Source: Nostocales cyanobacterium HT-58-2 (GTDB taxonomy: Bacteria; Cyanobacteriota; Cyanobacteriia; Cyanobacteriales; Nostocaceae). Taken from it: DNA of 64,000 bases. Of the stretch, positions 42,747 through 53,358 are shown in pieces (positions within the stretch are counted from its first letter, which is position 1; the number at the start of each line of letters is the position of its first letter). Position numbers and translations under genes: made by a program. Below the pieces are notes generated by a model. That model did not search any database, had not been told where the DNA came from, and saw only the letters and a list, made by a program, of their open reading frames with translations. The stretch spans positions 1,179,001-1,243,000 of the forward strand of contig CP019636.1 of assembly GCA_002163975.1 (NCBI GenBank), given 5' to 3'.

Positions 42747-43850
42747 TTGTATAAACAAGCTAATACACTATATGAATTACAACGTTATCAAGATGCCTTA
42801 TCAGCATATAAGAAAGCAGTTAACATTAGACCAGATTATGCTCAAGCCTGGAACGGACAAGGTAAAACACTTTATGAGATGAAAGAATACAAGGAAGCTC
42901 TTACAGCTTACGACAAAGCAATTCAAAGAGATCCATATTATTTAGAAGCTTGGAGTGGACGTGGCTTTACATTAAATAAGTTACAAAGAAGTCAAGACGC
43001 AATTGCTTCCTTTAATAAAGCCTTGCAATTAGAAAATAACGACCCAGAAATCTGGAATGCTAAAGGTGAAGCTTTAACTAAATTAAACCAATATGATGAA
43101 GCTATAAAGTCTTATGAACAAGCTATTGAACTCAATAAAGAATATTATCAAGCTTGGTACAATAAAGCCTCGTTATTGCAAAATTTAAAGCAATATGATG
43201 AGGCATTGATAGCCTATGATAAAGTCCTGGAATTAAAGCAAGATTATGAAAAAGCTTGGTATAATAAAGGTAATATTTTCGTAAATTTACAACGCTTGCA
43301 AGATGCTCTTGTAGCTTATGATAAAGCAGTACAATACAAGCCCAGTTTTTATCAAGCTTGGCTATCTAGAGGGAGTGTACTTATCAATTTGCAACGTTAT
43401 CTAGAAGCAATAGAATCTTTTGAACAAGTAATTAAATACAATCCTAATAATTATCAAGCCTGGTATAACCGGGGATGGTCATTGCATCAAATAAAACGTT
43501 ATGAAGAAGCTATTATATCTTATAATAAGGCAATTGAATTAGAGCGCGATCGCTATCAAGTTTGGTATAGTCGAGGAAACTCTCTGTACAATTTACAGAA
43601 ATACCAAGAGGCAATTTCATCCTATAATAAAGCTGTTCATTACGAACCACAACATTACGAAAGTTGGTATAGCAGAGGTAATGCTCTATTTAATCTAAAA
43701 CGTTATCAAGAAGCTCTTACTTCATACGAAAAAGCAATTAAAATAAAGCCAGATTATCAACAAGCTATAAACGCCCGCAATCAAGTACAGCAAGAGTTAT
43801 TTCCCAATCCTGATTCCACGGTCAAAAGTCCTGATCTCAAAGTTTTTTGA
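42747..43850 (+). CDS. TPR-repeat protein, separated C-terminal half of the kinase
   Basis: 367 residues of about ten consecutive 34-residue TPR units (consensus AWYNRGxxLxxLxRYxEAIxSYxKAIxLxP). The only start is TTG at 42747, with no good ribosome-binding site, and the frame extends upstream without stops through copy 2 of the duplicated TM segment. It was therefore the C-terminal part of the kinase at 41614. As now arranged it may be untranslated, or expressed as a separate protein. Confidence 0.8.
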   Translation: MYKQANTLYELQRYQDALSAYKKAVNIRPDYAQAWNGQGKTLYEMKEYKEALTAYDKAIQRDPYYLEAWSGRGFTLNKLQRSQDAIASFNKALQLENNDPEIWNAKGEALTKLNQYDEAIKSYEQAIELNKEYYQAWYNKASLLQNLKQYDEALIAYDKVLELKQDYEKAWYNKGNIFVNLQRLQDALVAYDKAVQYKPSFYQAWLSRGSVLINLQRYLEAIESFEQVIKYNPNNYQAWYNRGWSLHQIKRYEEAIISYNKAIELERDRYQVWYSRGNSLYNLQKYQEAISSYNKAVHYEPQHYESWYSRGNALFNLKRYQEALTSYEKAIKIKPDYQQAINARNQVQQELFPNPDSTVKSPDLKVF

Positions 43851-43902
43851 GTGATGAACAATAGTCTGCATGCTTTCTTGACTCTTGATTCTTGACTTTT
43901 GA

Positions 43903-45717
43903 CTATCTAATATTTACCTCTTGCAATTGGTTTCCTGGATCGAAAAATTGTAGGCTCGTAGTAGAACTACTACTGATAAACGGTTCTTTCATCTTCAAAG
44001 AGATAGGTAACTTTGAAGAAGCTACTTTTTGACTTTCAGCTTGTACAACACGCTGTTTCTGAGCATACTCTACTAGTTTAACTTGAGCTGTCGCATATAC
44101 AGGAGTATCTTTGGGAACTTGTTGGAGAAATTTTACAGCACTCTCAAAGTCTTGCTCTGCTGCTTTATTATAGGCTCTTTGTAATAAATAAGATGCTCTA
44201 ATCTGTTTTTTCTGATTATACTCACCTAACTTTTGTTGAACTATGACTCCTGCAGAGCTTTCTTCAGGAATTTGACTAAGATAGCCTAAAGCGCTGCTAA
44301 AATCTTTTAATGATGCTTTTTCATAAGCTTTGGCTAATAGATCTTTCGTTTGTGCCTCAATATTTATTTGTGCTTGCTCAACTAATTTATCTGTTTTTGA
44401 TTGCCAATGCAAAATATCAGGAACTTGGGAGGCTGCACGCAGTACATCTGACCAACGACCCTCTTGAAAGGCTTTTTCCGCTGCTTCATATTGTTCAGCA
44501 GCATTCTGCCATTGCTTTTGCCATTCTTCAACACTGGCTTGTGCTTCAGGATAAACATTACTGTTTAGGGGAATTGATTTAGCTAAAGCAATTGCTCCTT
44601 CTAAATCGCCTGCTTGATATTCTTCAGTTGCTTTATAAAGTGTCTCTGTTTCTGAATAAGTTGGAGTATTATGTATTATCGAATAGACTCCAAATCCCAT
44701 CACCAAAGAATTAGCCGCTAACCCCACCTTCATTCCTGTCAACAGTGGAGAAGAATTGGGAGATGCTGAAGTTTTACGATCGCCATTGAAATAATCTTTG
44801 GGCTGACTTGTTTCATCTTGTTCCGAAAAAAGGGTATACTCAACCTCTATGGTTTGCGATCGCCGACTTTCTAACGGCATTTGCTGAAGCGCCCGCCATG
44901 CCTCACTTGCTGATGTAAAGCGGTCTTTATAGTCGTAGCGAATCATCTGGCTGATAACAGCAGCCAGATAATCACTCACAGGCGTATTTTGACAACGCCA
45001 AAGAATCTCATTCGTCTGGGGATCTACTTTTAATTGCAGCGGTGTCCGCCCTGTTAAAGCTTGAATAGCAATCATGCCTAAAGCATAAATATCACTATTA
45101 GGTTGTGTTTGACCAATAAATTGCTCTGGTGGTATGTAACCTAATGAAGTGACAGGAACCTTACATAAAGGCAAGGCTGTATCGATAATCTCAAAATCAA
45201 TTGCCTGAATTGAACCAAAATCAATGAGAACTAACTTGCTATCATATGCACGTCTTATTAAATTTTCTGGCTTAACGTCACAGTGGATAACACCTTGAGA
45301 GTGAACAAAATCTAAAATCGACAAAACATCTTGTAAAAATTCCGTAACTTCAGTTTCACTCCACAGATAACCCAAATCAGGATTAATCGGTAGTTCTGCA
45401 GTCAGTGCGTGTCCTTCCACAAACTCTTGCACTAAGTAAAAGCGTTCATGTTCTTCAAAGCAGCATATCAGTTTGGGAATTTGCTCATGGTGTCCCAATT
45501 GCTTAAGTGTTTCGGTTTCCGTGAGAAAACGCATTTTAAGCGTTTGTAAGTAGCTTGGTTGGGAGTTGATAACCTTGAGCTGTTTAACAACGCATTTAGG
45601 ATTCTCTGGTTTTTCTATGTCTACAGCGACGTATGTTTCGCCAAACACCCCCGCAGCCAATGTTTGGACGACTTGGTAACGCCCTTGTAGTACCTTACCG
45701 ATCATGTGGTTAGTCAT
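43903..45717 (-). CDS. Ser/Thr protein kinase with TM and coiled repeats
   Basis: 604 residues. Kinase domain: loop LAAGVFGETY (20-29, first Gly replaced by Ala), VKQLK lysine near 45, catalytic loop HCDVKPEN (145-152, non-RD Cys), DFG (166-168), LGYIPPEQF. A TM lies near residue 330-350 (PLLTGMKVGLAANSLVMGFG). The extracytoplasmic part has three or four imperfect 55-residue repeats (YEKASLKDFSSALGYLSQIP; YNKAAEQDFESAVKFLQQVP). It is convergent with the kinase/TPR gene. Both are cyanobacterial PknB-like kinases of unknown target. Confidence 0.8.
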   Translation of the reverse strand: MTNHMIGKVLQGRYQVVQTLAAGVFGETYVAVDIEKPENPKCVVKQLKVINSQPSYLQTLKMRFLTETETLKQLGHHEQIPKLICCFEEHERFYLVQEFVEGHALTAELPINPDLGYLWSETEVTEFLQDVLSILDFVHSQGVIHCDVKPENLIRRAYDSKLVLIDFGSIQAIDFEIIDTALPLCKVPVTSLGYIPPEQFIGQTQPNSDIYALGMIAIQALTGRTPLQLKVDPQTNEILWRCQNTPVSDYLAAVISQMIRYDYKDRFTSASEAWRALQQMPLESRRSQTIEVEYTLFSEQDETSQPKDYFNGDRKTSASPNSSPLLTGMKVGLAANSLVMGFGVYSIIHNTPTYSETETLYKATEEYQAGDLEGAIALAKSIPLNSNVYPEAQASVEEWQKQWQNAAEQYEAAEKAFQEGRWSDVLRAASQVPDILHWQSKTDKLVEQAQINIEAQTKDLLAKAYEKASLKDFSSALGYLSQIPEESSAGVIVQQKLGEYNQKKQIRASYLLQRAYNKAAEQDFESAVKFLQQVPKDTPVYATAQVKLVEYAQKQRVVQAESQKVASSKLPISLKMKEPFISSSSTTSLQFFDPGNQLQEVNIR

Positions 45718-46282
45718 TAGCTAGTTACTTAGTCACTGCTTATATAAGTTTTCTAACATTGCCCCTCGTTTCCGGAATTCCTTATACATAAATGGAAGGG
45801 TCCCTAACTAAGGCAATATTTTGACAAATAAAAGTTTTTTTCCCATAGTTATTATCACGTATAAAAATATTGAAAATTTGTAATTATAATAACGATTATC
45901 TTAAAATGACTATGAAGTAGGAAATGTTACTACTCCTGGCAAATACTGGAAATATTTCTAGATAATAGTTTGTGCCAATAAGCGCATCTAGTTTAAGTGG
46001 TATTTTTTTGTTAAGATTTATTATCAAGCTTATCTTCCTTAACTTCAGTTCTCACTGAGAACGGCTTCACAATCTGTGCGTCAATATAGCCGCATAATTA
46101 AGCAAGCTACGCCTAGTGTCTGGAAGGCGAGTGCGTCTGGCGACAGGAGAAGAGAAGCTTACCGTTGGCGCAACCTCTTTGATAGGAGAAAGTATCGCCT
46201 GTTGAATTGATTAAGACTATCGTTGCACAATCTCTGTCACCGCCCCGCAAACTTTTCAAGACAATTTTAAATTTTGAATTCC
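45718..46282. other. Intergenic region with interspersed repeat copy 2
   Basis: 565 bp without a gene. It contains the second copy of the TTAAGCAAGCTACGCCTAGTGT repeat at 46098-46199, an AT-rich left half that likely includes the promoter for the kinase gene (start 45717), and at its right end heptamer repeats (CCTTAGTCCCTAGTCCCTAA) typical of heterocystous cyanobacteria. Confidence 0.6.
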
Positions 46283-47857
46283 TTAGTCCCTAGTCCCTAA
46301 CTCCTCATTTTCTTCATCCACCAGTTCAGAACTCTGTTGCAAAGGTCTCACCACCCGTGCGATCGCCTGTTGAATAAACATCCTGATAAACTCATCCCGA
46401 CGATTGAGTTGAAACTGTCGTTCCACGACTTCTGTCATTCCCCCGTCACCCCAATCTTGGTCATGACGAAAATACTCAATAAAACTCTTTCCGGCAATCC
46501 GCGTTAAATAAGCCGCAGTCACGCCTTGAATTGCTCTACCAACAAGAAAAGTCGCGACATTAAGTTGCAAAGCAGTAGTCAGTAACTGTAACGCGCCTTT
46601 AACTATTCCTAAACTTGCAAGAGTTTTTGCCAAAGACAGCGCTAATTCCTTTGCATTCTCCATATTCAACTCACAGCCGTAAACTCTGCCAATTTCCACG
46701 ACCATTTGAGCATTGACAGCTGCTGTTGCTAGCAAATCAACCACTGGTAGAGGCGTTACCGAAACCACACCAGCACCAATCCATTGAAATCGATCTACAA
46801 TTTTGTCAGCTTGACGACGACGTTGAGCATCGATAAGTTTCCGCGCTTCCTCTCCCAGCCGTACGGACTGCAGGAGAATGTTATCCGCCACCAAATCTTC
46901 ACCCTCAGCTCGCAAAATTGCAGCCATTCGCCGAAGTAAGGGGAAGATTTCAGGCTCAGGCTGAAAAATTTCGCTATTTTCTAGCTCTACAGATTGGGGA
47001 TTCGCTGCGATCGCCACCACATCACTTGGTGCAATAAATCCCCGCACTCGCTGACGCAATCTTGCCAAAATTGCTTCTTTGTCCTCATCTGTATACATAT
47101 CAGTTTTATTAAGGACAAGCAGAGAGCGTTTACCGATTTGAGCCAATGCTCGTAACGGCTCAAATTCTGACTGTAGAATGTCATTATCCACCACAAACAA
47201 CAGTAAATTCGCCTCTGTTGCCAGTTCTCGTGCGAGTTGTTCCCTCTCGGTTCCCGCCACACCTGCTTCTAAAATTCCCGGCGTATCTGTCATTAAAATT
47301 TTGCGCTCTAATCCTTTCAACCTCAAGCAATAAGTTTCCCCAGCTTGGGTTGTTCCCATTGGTGCATCAACTTTGCCAACAACCCGTCCTATCACCGCGT
47401 TTACCAAAGAGGTTTTGCCAGCACTTCCAGTGCCAAAGACCACGACTTGGATTTCCCCACGAGCTAAATTTGTCTCAATCTCCCGCGACTTGCTCAGTAA
47501 AGCTTGGCGTGCCACTTCATCTTGAATTTGGGCAACCTGATGCCTCACAGCTTCCAGTGTTGAAGAAGCAGCATCAGATTTGGCATCTGGGATTTTTATA
47601 CTTGAACGTTGTCTGCGGCGGCGTTGACGACGATTCTCGCCTGCTTGAATGACCAACACATAATAGACAAATCCAACAATTAAGGCTCCTATCAGTAGAA
47701 TCGCCAGAAACAACAGCAGATTACCCAGCAACGGCGCAGAATACGAGAATTGCCAGTAAAGCCGACTGAAAGAATCAATCAGCCACAGAGTTAGTCCCAA
47801 AATGACGACCAGACCAACAATCAGCGTGATAATACGTGGCACAGACATGGTTGGCAA
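46283..47857 (-). CDS. Membrane-associated GTPase with DUF697-type C-terminal domain
   Basis: 524 residues. Two N-terminal TM helices (about 8-28 and 43-70), then a basic linker, then an Era-like GTPase: G1 GTGSAGKTS (142-150), G2 Thr in PMGTTQAG, G3 TDTPG, G4 NKTD. The C-terminal third is helical and hydrophobic (GAGVVSVTPLPVVDLLATAAV; QMVVEIGRVYG), matching the DUF697 domain of YcjF-type proteins. The substrate is unknown. Most cyanobacteria carry several of these; a role in membrane organisation is suspected. Confidence 0.8.
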   Translation of the reverse strand: MPTMSVPRIITLIVGLVVILGLTLWLIDSFSRLYWQFSYSAPLLGNLLLFLAILLIGALIVGFVYYVLVIQAGENRRQRRRRQRSSIKIPDAKSDAASSTLEAVRHQVAQIQDEVARQALLSKSREIETNLARGEIQVVVFGTGSAGKTSLVNAVIGRVVGKVDAPMGTTQAGETYCLRLKGLERKILMTDTPGILEAGVAGTEREQLARELATEANLLLFVVDNDILQSEFEPLRALAQIGKRSLLVLNKTDMYTDEDKEAILARLRQRVRGFIAPSDVVAIAANPQSVELENSEIFQPEPEIFPLLRRMAAILRAEGEDLVADNILLQSVRLGEEARKLIDAQRRRQADKIVDRFQWIGAGVVSVTPLPVVDLLATAAVNAQMVVEIGRVYGCELNMENAKELALSLAKTLASLGIVKGALQLLTTALQLNVATFLVGRAIQGVTAAYLTRIAGKSFIEYFRHDQDWGDGGMTEVVERQFQLNRRDEFIRMFIQQAIARVVRPLQQSSELVDEENEELGTRD

Positions 47858-48016
47858 AAAAAGCGTGGATACGTACCGGGATGCTTCTCATCTTAATAGT
47901 TTCAGTATTTTTCGCCAGGGTGGTGAGCAAGTCATTTTGCTAAACTGAGAACTCATTATGTATAAAAATTAGCGTAAATCCCTACAATATGAATTCCTTC
48001 TTTTTGATGAAAACCC

Positions 48017-49810
48017 TTGCCTGGAAAAGTTCAACAGCCAGCTCCACTATCAATTCGGCACGTAAATTTAAGTTATTCTCACGGATTTAAAAGAGTGTTC
48101 CACCGACTTAAGATTCGACAAAAAATTGTTTGCGGGTATGTTCTTTCCCTGGGAATTGCTGTTTTGGGAACAACCGCAGGGTTAACGGTTGGCGATCGCT
48201 ACTTTCAACATGCTAGAGACCAAATGAGCGTGGCAGATCACCAAGGCAATCTATTAAGCAGATTGCAAGGAGCGCTGCTGGAAATTCAGATCTATCGGCA
48301 AGAAGTGGTCGCCTTTTTAAATCAACCAAAAGCTTTACAAAAAGACGGTTCTCAGTTAAGTGCCTATCTGACGGAAGCTGAAATGTTGTTTTCTCAGTTG
48401 CAAGAATTTGGTCAATCCAATTCGCAAAAAGACTTGCAAACTCTGCTCAACAACCACGACAGCACACTGACAGAGTATTTTCAGCGACTCAGAGTGCTAC
48501 TACAGAAAATTTCCTCCCTCAGCCAAAACCCAAACAGAATTTCACAAACCCAGCTATTGCTTTGGCAATTTCATCAAAGCACTGCTGTCCGTGACTTTTA
48601 TAAATTTACCCACGATTTAGCCGACTTTGCAGTCTTAGTTCACGAGCGCCGAGATAGAGCTGACGCAGCTCAAAATCGGGCAGCATTACTACAAGCTCAA
48701 ATCATTTCTGGTAGTATACTGCTATCTACTGCACTTGCTACCATCCTCGCCTTATACACAAGCCATGCGATTGCTCGTCCCCTTGGACAGATGACAGACA
48801 TTGCTCAACGCGTGACCCGAGATGCTAATTTTGACCTACAAGCACCCATTACGACAAAAGATGAAGTTGGCGAGTTAGCAACCTCTCTCAACCAGCTTAT
48901 CCAGTTGGTCAATCAACTTTTAGAAAAACAAAGAGCGCAAACCCAAGCGCAGCTTATTCAGAGTGAGAAAATGAGCAGTTTGGGAAAGATGCTGGCTGGT
49001 GTCGCTCATGAAATTCTTAATCCTGTGAATTTTATTTCTGGTAACCTCATACACGCAAAAAATTACGTAGATGATCTTCTAGCGCTTGTGCAAACATATG
49101 AAGCCGAGGTTCCTCACCCCCCGACTTCCGTACAAGCATTAGCAGAGGAAATAGATTTAGAGTTTCTGATAGCCGACTTGCCAAAACTTCTCAATTCCAT
49201 AGAATTTGGGGCTACTCGCACTCGGGAAATTGCCCGAAGTTTGAAAGACTTTTCTCGTCTAGATGAGGCGGAAGTCCAATTAGTAGATTTACATGCGTGC
49301 ATTAACAGTACACTGTTAATTCTACAAAACCGCCTCAAAACGGGTATCAATGTTACTTATAAATACGGTGATATTCCTAGCGTTCCAGCTTATCCTGGGC
49401 TCCTGTATCAGGTATTTATGAATCTCTTAAGTAATGCGATCGATGCTTTGGAGGAAAAGTCTGCTGTCGATTCGGAGTTTTCCCCTGAGATTACTATCAA
49501 AACTGAAGATTGGGATAGTAATTGGGTAAAAATCACAATTACAGATAACGGTTCGGGTATTGCGCCTCAAAACTGGGATAAAATATTTGAAATATTTTTT
49601 ACGACGAAACCACGAGGTATAGGCACTGGCTTAGGTTTATCGATAAGCTATCAAATTATTGTTGAAAAGCATCTCGGTGAAATGAGTTTCAAATCTGACG
49701 TAGAGCAAGGAACAGAGTTCACAATTTTTCTACCCATCGCGAGAAGCAGCACCAGTAAGAAGAAAGACACTTCTCTATTAGCATCAAAACCAAATAAATG
49801 TATATCCTAG
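48017..49810 (+). CDS. Sensor histidine kinase with HAMP domain
   Basis: 597 residues from a TTG start; a GTG near 48094 is an alternative. TM1 (about residues 40-60), an extracytoplasmic helical sensor region (about 65-230), TM2 (about 235-255), HAMP (ARPLGQMTDIAQRVTRDANF), a coiled linker, H-box HEILNPVNFISGN, N-box NLLSNAIDAL, G1 DNGSGIAP, F-box EIFFTTKPRGIGTGLGLSIS. All motifs needed for autophosphorylation are intact. No response regulator is adjacent, so it is an orphan sensor with an unknown signal. Confidence 0.85.
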   Translation: MPGKVQQPAPLSIRHVNLSYSHGFKRVFHRLKIRQKIVCGYVLSLGIAVLGTTAGLTVGDRYFQHARDQMSVADHQGNLLSRLQGALLEIQIYRQEVVAFLNQPKALQKDGSQLSAYLTEAEMLFSQLQEFGQSNSQKDLQTLLNNHDSTLTEYFQRLRVLLQKISSLSQNPNRISQTQLLLWQFHQSTAVRDFYKFTHDLADFAVLVHERRDRADAAQNRAALLQAQIISGSILLSTALATILALYTSHAIARPLGQMTDIAQRVTRDANFDLQAPITTKDEVGELATSLNQLIQLVNQLLEKQRAQTQAQLIQSEKMSSLGKMLAGVAHEILNPVNFISGNLIHAKNYVDDLLALVQTYEAEVPHPPTSVQALAEEIDLEFLIADLPKLLNSIEFGATRTREIARSLKDFSRLDEAEVQLVDLHACINSTLLILQNRLKTGINVTYKYGDIPSVPAYPGLLYQVFMNLLSNAIDALEEKSAVDSEFSPEITIKTEDWDSNWVKITITDNGSGIAPQNWDKIFEIFFTTKPRGIGTGLGLSISYQIIVEKHLGEMSFKSDVEQGTEFTIFLPIARSSTSKKKDTSLLASKPNKCIS

Positions 49811-50020
49811 TAAAGATTTGATAACATCTAACCTGTCGGCATACAGGGATTACAATAGTACTAATTACTTATTTCAGCTTTACTCAGCTTTACAATATAT
49901 AGTAAAACCAGCGCTAGCAAATCGAAAAAGCTTATTTTTTACTAAACACTTAGAAACAAGTAGCAGCTAGCGTGTCAAAATTTGGTTTTGTTAGCATGAG
50001 TACATAGGGAGAAAAAGCTC

Positions 50021-50545
50021 ATGGGACTTTTTGACCAAATTCTCGGTGCGATCGACAATTCCAGTCAACAAGGCAGTACAAGTCAGATTGGCAATATCCT
50101 CAACACTGTCCAGCAATTAAGCAATAGCACTGGTACAGACCCTTCCACAATGCAATCCGCTTTGGGGATTGTGGGTAACTATGTGCGTTCTGCCTTACAA
50201 GAGAAACGAGCTACAGAAGGTGATGAAGCGGCGCAAGATGTGGTAAATCAATTTGGCGAGCCTTCCCCTAATCCACAAGCGGTTGACTCTCTTTTCTCTC
50301 CTTTTTTACAGCAGCAGGTTGCTGAGACTGTCGCCCAGCGTACAGGGTTAAATGCAGGTACGATTCAACAATTACTGCCAGTTTTAGTTCCTTTGGTACT
50401 AAATTTGTTGAAATCTGGAGCAAATGCTCAAAATCCTCAAACAGGTGGAAATCCCGTGCTGAATTCTTTTCTTGATGCAGACGGCGATGGCGATGTTGAT
50501 ATTACTGACGCCATGCAGATGGCTAGTCGGTATTTGGGAAGGTAG
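50021..50545 (+). CDS. DUF937 protein with C-terminal EF-hand-like loop
   Basis: 174 residues. The N-terminus MGLFDQILGAIDNSSQQG and the GTIQQLLPVLVPLVLNLLKSG segment are characteristic of the DUF937 family. The C-terminus has an EF-hand/dockerin-type loop DADGDGDVDITDAMQ, suggesting calcium binding. AGGGAG lies well placed before the ATG. Function unknown. Confidence 0.8.
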   Translation: MGLFDQILGAIDNSSQQGSTSQIGNILNTVQQLSNSTGTDPSTMQSALGIVGNYVRSALQEKRATEGDEAAQDVVNQFGEPSPNPQAVDSLFSPFLQQQVAETVAQRTGLNAGTIQQLLPVLVPLVLNLLKSGANAQNPQTGGNPVLNSFLDADGDGDVDITDAMQMASRYLGR

Positions 50546-50618
50546 TCAAAGTTATGAGTTATGAGTGTCTGTTCTTAACTTTTAACTCATAGAGAAAGTG
50601 GCATATTGACCACTCAAA

Positions 50619-50696
50619 TGTAGGATGGGTTAGCGAAGCGTAACCATGCTGTCCTTTGCAATAGATGCGTTACGCCAAGGAAAACCGCATCCTACA
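50619..50696. repeat. Inverted repeat element of MITE type
   Basis: TGTAGGATG at one end and CATCCTACA at the other, enclosing GGTTAGCGAAGCGTAACC. This is a common kind of dispersed hairpin in cyanobacteria. It lies in the 207-bp gap between two convergent genes and could act as a terminator. Confidence 0.6.
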
Positions 50697-50752
50697 AAAA
50701 TTTTGTCCGTCAACTCTGTATAGCTGACTTCTTCAAAACTTCTTGAGTCATT

Positions 50753-52084
50753 TTACTTTTTCACTAGGATATAGGCTGTAGCATATTCAGGTAGCTGCCT
50801 GATATATTGATCAAATTCTTTTCTATTCCTAAAAATACCTGCCAAAAAATCGAGTTGATGAAGATTGGGTAAAAATGCTCCGCCTGTATCTGAGAGAACT
50901 CCCAGTTGCAGTTGTTTACGTCCACCTTTTATATACTCAAGAACAACCACTCTACCTAAACCAATATTCAAGACATCTCCAGCAAAAGTCACTCCTGGTT
51001 TGATAGAAATTTTTGCATCTATCTTATATCCATAGCCTTTGATAGCATCAACTTGTCTAAAATACCAATAGCGCTTTTGTGCTGTTGCTGCAACTCCACG
51101 AATGTAAGGCATTTCATTGTTTCTATCTACATTAAAAAGTCCCTTGGAGCCATCGGTAAAATTTACCAGTATTGTTCCCTCCATGAGAGCTTCTTCTAAA
51201 CCTTCTCGGGTTAAATAAGCCAGAGGTTCAACTTTACCAAATTCTTTGCCACCAGGTTCATAAATACCTGACAAAACATCCTGCTTTGTGTATTTAGTAT
51301 AGAACTTATTAGTTATGGAATTATCTTTTAAGCTATAGATTGGTGTATTAAAAGTAGAGGTTTTTTTGTGAGAAGCAGGATGAGTAAAAACCGCATATTT
51401 TGTAATTCTTAGTTGCTTCTGTCCAGATTTTGGAGAGTTATAGGCAGACCATTTGATAACCCGGAAATTGGTATTAATAAAATTTGGGTCTTGTAAACGA
51501 GTAGCTCGCTTATTGGCAATATCTTCCTGTAAGACAGTAATCATAAAATCCAAGGTTTGGAGAATGTTCTGCACAGTCACTCCTTGAGTACTAAGAAGTC
51601 CAGAACGTAGAATATTTTGGTCTTCTGAACTATAGTTTTGGTAATATTTTCTAGTGTTAACGAGAACTGTTAACAAATCTGATTGATTGAAGCTAACCTT
51701 ATTATTAGGTAGTTTTCCTGAATCGAAAACCTCACTGCCTTGAACACTAAATTTATATTTTTGTAACTCATCAATAACTTGATAATATGTTGATACAGGT
51801 GCTGACTTTTGTCCAGATGCCCGAGTGTTTTGTTTATTTAGATTTTCATATGATGTTTGCTGAAAAGTAAAAGCATTCTCTTGATTTGAGACTAGAGACA
51901 TCTGCGGTTGAGGTAGAGCGGAGTTTTCCTGTTGAATTTTAGATAAAATCTCTTGAGTTGAATGTTGTTGGGCTAGCTGTTGGGTTTTTGACTGAGTAGA
52001 TAGATAGCTATTGGCTAAACCGATAAGTAATAAGGTAGCAAAACTTACTGTGAGACCGAGTTTTTGACTAAATGGGAGACTCAT
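50753..52084 (-). CDS. MltA/3D-domain-type peptidoglycan hydrolase candidate
   Basis: 443 residues from the ATG at 52084. One N-terminal TM or uncleaved signal (LGLTVSFATLLLIGLANSYL) precedes a low-complexity Gln/Ser linker and a C-terminal region (about residues 320-443) with EALMEGTILVNFTDGSKGLF, then GYGYKIDAKISIKPGVTFAG and LSDTGGAFLPNLHQLDF. The LSDTGGAF motif and double-psi barrel arrangement match the 3D domain found in MltA lytic transglycosylases. Likely periplasmic peptidoglycan cleavage. I judged the start by the TM, since no clear ribosome-binding site is present. Confidence 0.6.
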   Translation of the reverse strand: MSLPFSQKLGLTVSFATLLLIGLANSYLSTQSKTQQLAQQHSTQEILSKIQQENSALPQPQMSLVSNQENAFTFQQTSYENLNKQNTRASGQKSAPVSTYYQVIDELQKYKFSVQGSEVFDSGKLPNNKVSFNQSDLLTVLVNTRKYYQNYSSEDQNILRSGLLSTQGVTVQNILQTLDFMITVLQEDIANKRATRLQDPNFINTNFRVIKWSAYNSPKSGQKQLRITKYAVFTHPASHKKTSTFNTPIYSLKDNSITNKFYTKYTKQDVLSGIYEPGGKEFGKVEPLAYLTREGLEEALMEGTILVNFTDGSKGLFNVDRNNEMPYIRGVAATAQKRYWYFRQVDAIKGYGYKIDAKISIKPGVTFAGDVLNIGLGRVVVLEYIKGGRKQLQLGVLSDTGGAFLPNLHQLDFLAGIFRNRKEFDQYIRQLPEYATAYILVKK

Positions 52085-53358
<1,274 letters not shown>

